A stretch of DNA of 64,000 nt from Flavobacteriales bacterium (GTDB lineage Bacteria; Bacteroidota; Bacteroidia; Flavobacteriales_F; PHOS-HE28). How positions within the stretch are numbered: the first letter of the stretch is position 1; the number at the start of each line of letters is the position of its first letter. Positions 59,698-64,000 of this stretch are shown in pieces. Under the pieces are notes generated by a model. It did no database searches and was not told where the DNA came from. It saw only the letters and a program-made list of their open reading frames with translations. The translations under genes and the position numbers were made by a program. The DNA is taken from contig JADJXH010000003.1 in NCBI GenBank assembly GCA_016715895.1, forward strand, positions 1,784,501 to 1,848,500, written 5' to 3'.

Positions 59698-60913
59698 ACG
59701 CCGCTTCACCGAGCTCGCTCAGCGCCCCCATCGCCATCATCGCCGCACCGATCGGCAGCGCATCCTCATCGATGTCGAAGGCGGCGGTGTGCAGGCCGCA
59801 CTGCGTGCCGGGCTTCGCGGGGTTGCCGGTACCCAGACGGAAGAAGCAGCCCGGCATCACGTGCGTGTAGTAGGCGAAGTCCTCGGCGCCCATGCGGATG
59901 TCCATGTCCACCACGTTCTCCGCACCCACCAGGTCCTCGGCCACGCGGCGCATGCGGGCGGTGAGCGCGGGGTCGTTCTTCACCACCGGCGAACCCTTCA
60001 CGATCCGCAGCTCCGCCTCACCGCCCATGTCCTGCGCCACGCCCGCGCACACGCGCGGCAGCAGGTCGTGGAGCAGGGTGCGCAGGTCCTCGTTGAAGGT
60101 GCGCAGGGTGCCATCGAGGCGCGCCTCATCGGGAACGATGTTGGTGGCGCCGTGGGCGATGAATCGACCGAAGCTCATCACCATGGGCTCGCCGGAAGGC
60201 TTCACGCGTTCGGCCGCTTCGTACAGCACGGGCAGCATCCGCGAGGCGATGAGGATCGGGTCCACGAGCTCGGCACGCTTGGAGGCATGGCCCCCACGCC
60301 CGCGCACGGTGAGGTAGAGCTCGTCGGCGGCGGCCATGAAGGGGCCACTGCGGAAGCCCAGCCTGCCACAGGCCAGCTCAGGGGTCACATGCTGGCCCAG
60401 GATGCCCGATGGGGCGGGGTCGGTCAGCGCACCCTCCTTCACGAAGAGGCTGGCCCCGCCGGGTTCCTTCTCCTCGCCGGGCTGGAACACCAGCATCACC
60501 GTGCCGCTCCAGGTCTCGCGCATGCGGTGCAGGACGAGGCCCGCTGCGAGCACCATGGCGGTGTGCGCGTCATGCCCGCAGGCATGCATCACGCCCGGGT
60601 TGAGCGAGCAGTAGCCGGCTTTGCCCACCTCCTGGATCGGCAGTGCATCCATGTCGGCGCGCAGGGCGAAACAGCGGTCGGACGGGGAGCGGGACCCGGT
60701 GACGAGCGCGATGAGGCCCGTGCCGGTGGACCGCTCCGGATGGCGGGCGAGCCCCTCGCGCACCGGGATGCCCTCCTCGCGGAGCACGGAGGCCACGTAG
60801 GCGGCGGTGCCCTCCTCGTGGAAGGACAGCTCGGGGTGTTGATGCATCCAGCGGCGCCACTGCACGGGCCGGTCCCCCAGAGCCTCAAGTTCCTTCCGGA
60901 TGCGCGCGATCAC
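59684..60913 (-). CDS. M20-family amidohydrolase (IAA-amino-acid/N-acyl hydrolase type)
   Basis: A 409-residue metal-dependent hydrolase. Metal ligands are visible in MHACGHDAHTAMVLAAG and in the Glu pair of VFQPGEEKEPGGASLF, with the dimerisation domain GRGGHASKRAELVDPI and the C-terminal MGAEDFAYYTHVMPG. Members cleave N-acyl amino acids or hippurate-like amides; the exact substrate is not clear. The start is a GTG at 60913 that overlaps the TauE/SafE-like stop (GTGA). It is the second gene of a reverse-strand operon. Confidence 0.88.
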   Translation of the reverse strand: MIARIRKELEALGDRPVQWRRWMHQHPELSFHEEGTAAYVASVLREEGIPVREGLARHPERSTGTGLIALVTGSRSPSDRCFALRADMDALPIQEVGKAGYCSLNPGVMHACGHDAHTAMVLAAGLVLHRMRETWSGTVMLVFQPGEEKEPGGASLFVKEGALTDPAPSGILGQHVTPELACGRLGFRSGPFMAAADELYLTVRGRGGHASKRAELVDPILIASRMLPVLYEAAERVKPSGEPMVMSFGRFIAHGATNIVPDEARLDGTLRTFNEDLRTLLHDLLPRVCAGVAQDMGGEAELRIVKGSPVVKNDPALTARMRRVAEDLVGAENVVDMDIRMGAEDFAYYTHVMPGCFFRLGTGNPAKPGTQCGLHTAAFDIDEDALPIGAAMMAMGALSELGEAAFTPR

Positions 60914-61278
60914 TTGCCGAGGATCAGCTTGATGGCGACCACGAGCATCACAAGGCCGAATACACGCTTGACCACATCGGCGGGGATGCTGAGGGCCATG
61001 CGGCTGCCCAGGTATCCGCCCAGCACGAAGGCACCGGCGATGATGGCCACGGCCCGCAGGTCGAGCGGATGCTCGCGGTGGTAGTTCCAGGCGGCGACGG
61101 CCACCACAGGCAACACCAGCACGGCCAGGCTGGTGCCCTGGGCCTGATGCTGGCCATAGCCCATGAGCCATACGAGGGCAGGCACCATGATGATGCCGCC
61201 GCCCACGCCGACGAAGCCGCTGAGCAGGCCGGCCAGCAGGCCGATGAGCAGGAGCAGTGCAACAGCGGTGGCGGACAT
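60910..61278 (-). CDS. Half-size TauE/SafE family membrane protein
   Basis: A 122-residue protein with about four hydrophobic segments and the N-terminal family motif LIGLLAGLLSGFVGVGGGIIMVPALVW. Full TauE/SafE proteins have two such repeats in about 250 residues; this one has a single repeat and may work as a dimer. It has an intact start and stop and normal codon use, so it does not look broken. It overlaps the amidohydrolase by GTGA and begins 3 bases behind the gene that runs off the window end. Confidence 0.78.
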   Translation of the reverse strand: MSATAVALLLLIGLLAGLLSGFVGVGGGIIMVPALVWLMGYGQHQAQGTSLAVLVLPVVAVAAWNYHREHPLDLRAVAIIAGAFVLGGYLGSRMALSIPADVVKRVFGLVMLVVAIKLILGK

Positions 61279-61281
61279 GGC

Positions 61282-64000
61282 TCAGATGTCGAGGCTGAGG
61301 GAGAGGTGGAACACGGGGTCGAGCACGCGGCCATCGTCCACCCCCCAGGCCCAGTCGGCGCGCACGAAGTAGCCGAGGAGGCGCGCACGGAGGCCGGCAC
61401 CGTAGCTGCCCACGATGGGCTCACGCTGGTTCTTGATGGTGATGAGCAGCGGGTTGCTGTTGATGACCTGCTGGTTGAAGGTGTTCTCCTCGCTGTAGGG
61501 ATCGGGCCCGGTCCAGGCGACACCCACATCACCGAACGCCACGATCTGGAAGTTCTGCAGGAAGTCGGACCGCATGGGCCGGTTGACGAGGTAGCGGAAG
61601 ATCGGCCAGCGCAGCTCGGTGTTCAGCACACCGAATGAGGTGCCGTTGCGCGCATTGAAGTAGAAGCCCCGCATCGGGGTGGCGTTGCTCTGGTAGAAGT
61701 AGTTCTGGTCGAAGTCGATGGGGATGCTGTTGTCCACCCGGGGGAAGAGCCAGTTGTCCACCCCGCCCAGAAAATGGATGATGCGGCGGCTGCCCAGGCT
61801 GGTGGCGCCCGCAAGGCGGTTCACCAGCACCAGATCACGGTGGATCCGCAGGGAATGACGGGCGTCCAGGCCCAGCACCTGCATGTCGCTGTTGCCCTCG
61901 TCAGGCTGGATGTAGTACTCGCCGAAGACCTTGAATTTCCAGCCGGTGTAGAGGTTGAGGCCGCGCGGCACGGAGCTGTCGTACACGTACTCGAGCTTGC
62001 CACCGGCCATCTGGTCGTAGAAGTTGGGTTCCTGCAGGCTGAGCAGGTCGGTGCTCTGCAGCACATATCGGTCGTGCCGGTAGAGCAGGGAGGCGCGTAC
62101 GCTCGCCAGCTCACTGAAGGGCCAGCTCACCTGGTAGTTGGCCAGATGGGTCTGCACCTTCACCACACCGAAGCGGGATACGCCCTGCAGGGTCTGGCGC
62201 TGCACGGTGAACCGTTTGTCCAACCGACGCTTGAGGTTGATGTAAGTAAGGAAGTAGTCGTTGTTGTTGAGGTCCAGCGCCAGGCGGAAGCCGCCGATGA
62301 TCTTGTGGTCCTCGAATAGGTCGCTGATGCCCATCTGGATCATGCCGCTGAGACCGGGGTTCAGGTTCTGGGCGCCGGTGAAGGGCTGATAGAAGGCGGC
62401 GTTGTAGCTGTTGTCCACCTGGGTGAGCACCGCGTCGGTGGCGAAGTTCACGTGGTAGTTGCGCTGCTCGGGGAAGACCAGGGGACGGTCGGCGAGGGTG
62501 TCGCCGGGCGCTGCGGCAGACGGGACGGTCGCCAAGGTGGGCGGTGGTGCCTCCATGGGCCGGTCAGGCGGAGGCGCGTTCTCGTCGCTGAACTGATAAT
62601 TGTCCACGTTCACCACTTCGCCTGCGGGCCGGGGCACACGGGGGGCCACCTTCACCACCTGATCGAGGGGGTCGTTCTGCTCACCGAGAGGTTCGCGGCG
62701 GTCGGGGCCTGGGCCGCTTGGCGAAGCGTCGCCGACACCTGCTCCGGCCGGAGCGGTGCGGCCCATGCGCAGATGATAGCGGCCGTTCTCGAACACGAGT
62801 TCCGCGAGGCGCCCGTTCCGGGCGTGCACATCGTGCTCCAGCACCGAGCGACGCCCCCTGGTGATCCGCTCGTTCACGGCGAAATAGCGGTAGTGGATCG
62901 TGGTGTCCACATGGCTCACCACGCTGTCATAGCGCACCCTGTACCGGTCCCGCAGGCCTGACGCATCACCCAGGTAGGTGAACGCCACGCTGTCCAGCGG
63001 CATCGGGGCCGATTCGTCGGCATAAGAGGTGCTGGTGAGGCGGCGGAGGAGAGCGGAACGGCCGGCCAGGTCGTACAGGAAGATGTCCTTGTGCCCGTTC
63101 ACCAGGGCCACCTCGGCGTTGGCCGGCTGGCTGCGCAAGGTGTCGTCCGTGCGGTCGCTGGCGAACAGGATGCCCTCGCCGTCCAGCGTGAACGACGGCT
63201 CCAGGTCGTCGAACTGATCGCTGGTGAGCTGCTCCTGCCGGTTGCCGATGAGGTAGTACAGGTAGAGGTCGGTGCGGCCTTCCCGAACGGCGCTGAACAC
63301 CATGTTCTGGCCATCGGGCGAATAGGCCATGGAGAGCAGCTTCTCCAGCATGAACACCGGCCGAACGCTGGTCTTGCGATCGTCCAGGGTGTAGGTCTTC
63401 AGGTAAAGCTCACCCTTGCGTTCCACGGCGTAGCTGAGGGCCCGGCTTCCGGGGTGCCAGGCCAGCACCGGATAGCTGCGGTCCACGATGCGGTTGAGCT
63501 TCTTCTCGCCCTTGGCGATCCGCCAGGTGCGCTGCTCGGAAAGGTCCCGGATAAAGACCTTGTACTGACCCAGTTCATTGGTGACCCAGGCGGCGTAGCG
63601 GCCGTTGGGGCTCAGCTTGAACTGTGACAAGGTGCTGCGTTTGCGATGGCGGATGGGCAGCTCGTCCAGGGTGACCGCCTCGCGCAGCTGCTCCTCTTTG
63701 GCGAAGCGCTCCTTGTAATGGCCCAGGCAATCCGTGGCGAGGTTCTTCAAGGGCACGCCGAGCACGTACATGAACCCGCTCTCCACGTTGCGGCTTACGC
63801 GGGTCATGTACAGGATGTTGGGGATGACGCTCTGTCCGTACACGTCGGCCACATAGGACCAGATCGCCTGGCCCATGAGCACCGCGTCCTCCCCTTCCAG
63901 CCGGTTGAAGCGGTCGAAGCGACCCGCGAGGATGCCATCGCGCAGGCGGCTGGCCTGCATCGCGTCCATGGGCCCGGCCACATGGGCCACCAGCCCCTTG
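61282..64000 (-). CDS. Beta-propeller and beta-barrel outer-membrane protein (partial)
   Basis: At least 905 residues; the 5' end is beyond the window, since the frame stays open to base 64000. The N-terminal part in the window looks like a peptidase-type helical region (DAMQASRLRDGILAGRFDRF, AIWSYVADVYGQSVIPNILY). A WD40/TolB-like propeller follows (FKLSPNGRYAAWVTNELGQYKVFIRD, SYVPVLAWHPGSR-like, MAYSPDGQNMVFSAVREGRTDLYLY, DLEPSFTLDGEGILFASDRTDD), then a Pro-rich linker, then a C-terminal BamA/surface-antigen-like barrel ending DPVFHLSLSLDI. The combination of propeller plus barrel is known in Bacteroidota surface proteins, but the function is unclear. Confidence 0.75.
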   Translation of the reverse strand, partial: KGLVAHVAGPMDAMQASRLRDGILAGRFDRFNRLEGEDAVLMGQAIWSYVADVYGQSVIPNILYMTRVSRNVESGFMYVLGVPLKNLATDCLGHYKERFAKEEQLREAVTLDELPIRHRKRSTLSQFKLSPNGRYAAWVTNELGQYKVFIRDLSEQRTWRIAKGEKKLNRIVDRSYPVLAWHPGSRALSYAVERKGELYLKTYTLDDRKTSVRPVFMLEKLLSMAYSPDGQNMVFSAVREGRTDLYLYYLIGNRQEQLTSDQFDDLEPSFTLDGEGILFASDRTDDTLRSQPANAEVALVNGHKDIFLYDLAGRSALLRRLTSTSYADESAPMPLDSVAFTYLGDASGLRDRYRVRYDSVVSHVDTTIHYRYFAVNERITRGRRSVLEHDVHARNGRLAELVFENGRYHLRMGRTAPAGAGVGDASPSGPGPDRREPLGEQNDPLDQVVKVAPRVPRPAGEVVNVDNYQFSDENAPPPDRPMEAPPPTLATVPSAAAPGDTLADRPLVFPEQRNYHVNFATDAVLTQVDNSYNAAFYQPFTGAQNLNPGLSGMIQMGISDLFEDHKIIGGFRLALDLNNNDYFLTYINLKRRLDKRFTVQRQTLQGVSRFGVVKVQTHLANYQVSWPFSELASVRASLLYRHDRYVLQSTDLLSLQEPNFYDQMAGGKLEYVYDSSVPRGLNLYTGWKFKVFGEYYIQPDEGNSDMQVLGLDARHSLRIHRDLVLVNRLAGATSLGSRRIIHFLGGVDNWLFPRVDNSIPIDFDQNYFYQSNATPMRGFYFNARNGTSFGVLNTELRWPIFRYLVNRPMRSDFLQNFQIVAFGDVGVAWTGPDPYSEENTFNQQVINSNPLLITIKNQREPIVGSYGAGLRARLLGYFVRADWAWGVDDGRVLDPVFHLSLSLDI

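Overview
The window reads as chromosome from a GC-rich member of the Bacteroidota, most likely Flavobacteriales-like. The evidence is a GldJ-type gliding lipoprotein, two secreted proteins with type IX secretion (T9SS) C-terminal domains, a PorU-like/PorV-like pair, a fused CcoN-CcoO cbb3 oxidase subunit, a Bacteroidota-type DUF2795 protein, a DUF5686 outer-membrane protein, and repeated promoter boxes of the Bacteroidota form TAnnTTTG (often TAnnTTCG here). Genus cannot be placed from this sequence. Gene density is high, most neighbours overlap by 1-4 bases, and I see no phage, IS element, CRISPR array or plasmid function.

Layout: 0-10.4 kb holds gldJ, murF, an acyl-CoA dehydrogenase (reverse), anmK, a Glu/Leu-type dehydrogenase, an ExbB-ExbD-ExbD-TonB energy-transduction operon and folC. 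10.45-11.05 kb holds two valine tRNAs, a tRNA-like structured remnant and an AT-rich promoter region. 11.06-17.02 kb is one tightly coupled operon: ECF sigma factor, crtI, crtB, idi, a photolyase, a 53-residue unknown, an SRPBCC protein and crtZ. It looks like a self-regulated pigment and photoprotection regulon.

17-25.7 kb (reverse) is a complete cbb3 cytochrome oxidase locus: ccoI, ccoS, ccoNO, ccoQ, ccoP, ccoG, ccoH and a SafE-type membrane protein. TGAC-N4-GTCA palindromes that look like Crp/Fnr-family operators precede ccoI and ccoS. 25.8-31.1 kb (forward) has a methyltransferase, a PduO-type cobalamin adenosyltransferase, a DUF2795 protein and secA. 31.2-40.2 kb (reverse) has a MORN/TonB protein, yifB, gmhA, a DsbD with two N-terminal alpha domains plus a third alpha domain as its own gene, a 97-residue unknown, tilS and pabB.

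40.4-49.7 kb has a T9SS cargo protein, lnt, a very large gingipain-family PorU-like protease and its PorV-like partner. 49.8-51 kb has pssA, a large palindromic repeat and purS. 51-55.1 kb (reverse) has lptB, a DUF5686 protein and tatC. A lower-GC T9SS cargo gene (55.3-56.9 kb) lies between two 73-bp direct repeats. Then come recQ and a small DUF7668-like protein (forward), followed (reverse) by an M20 amidohydrolase, a half-size TauE/SafE protein and a beta-propeller/beta-barrel outer-membrane protein that runs off the end.

Together these genes describe an aerobic-to-microaerobic, probably pigmented and gliding bacterium. The envelope theme is strong: T9SS, Lnt, LptB, TatC, SecA, TonB and heptose synthesis. 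The most unusual points are the ECF-sigma carotenoid/photolyase operon with its small unknown protein, the repeat-flanked cargo gene, paired divergent promoters built as short inverted repeats, and promoter boxes so close to start codons that leaderless mRNAs are likely.
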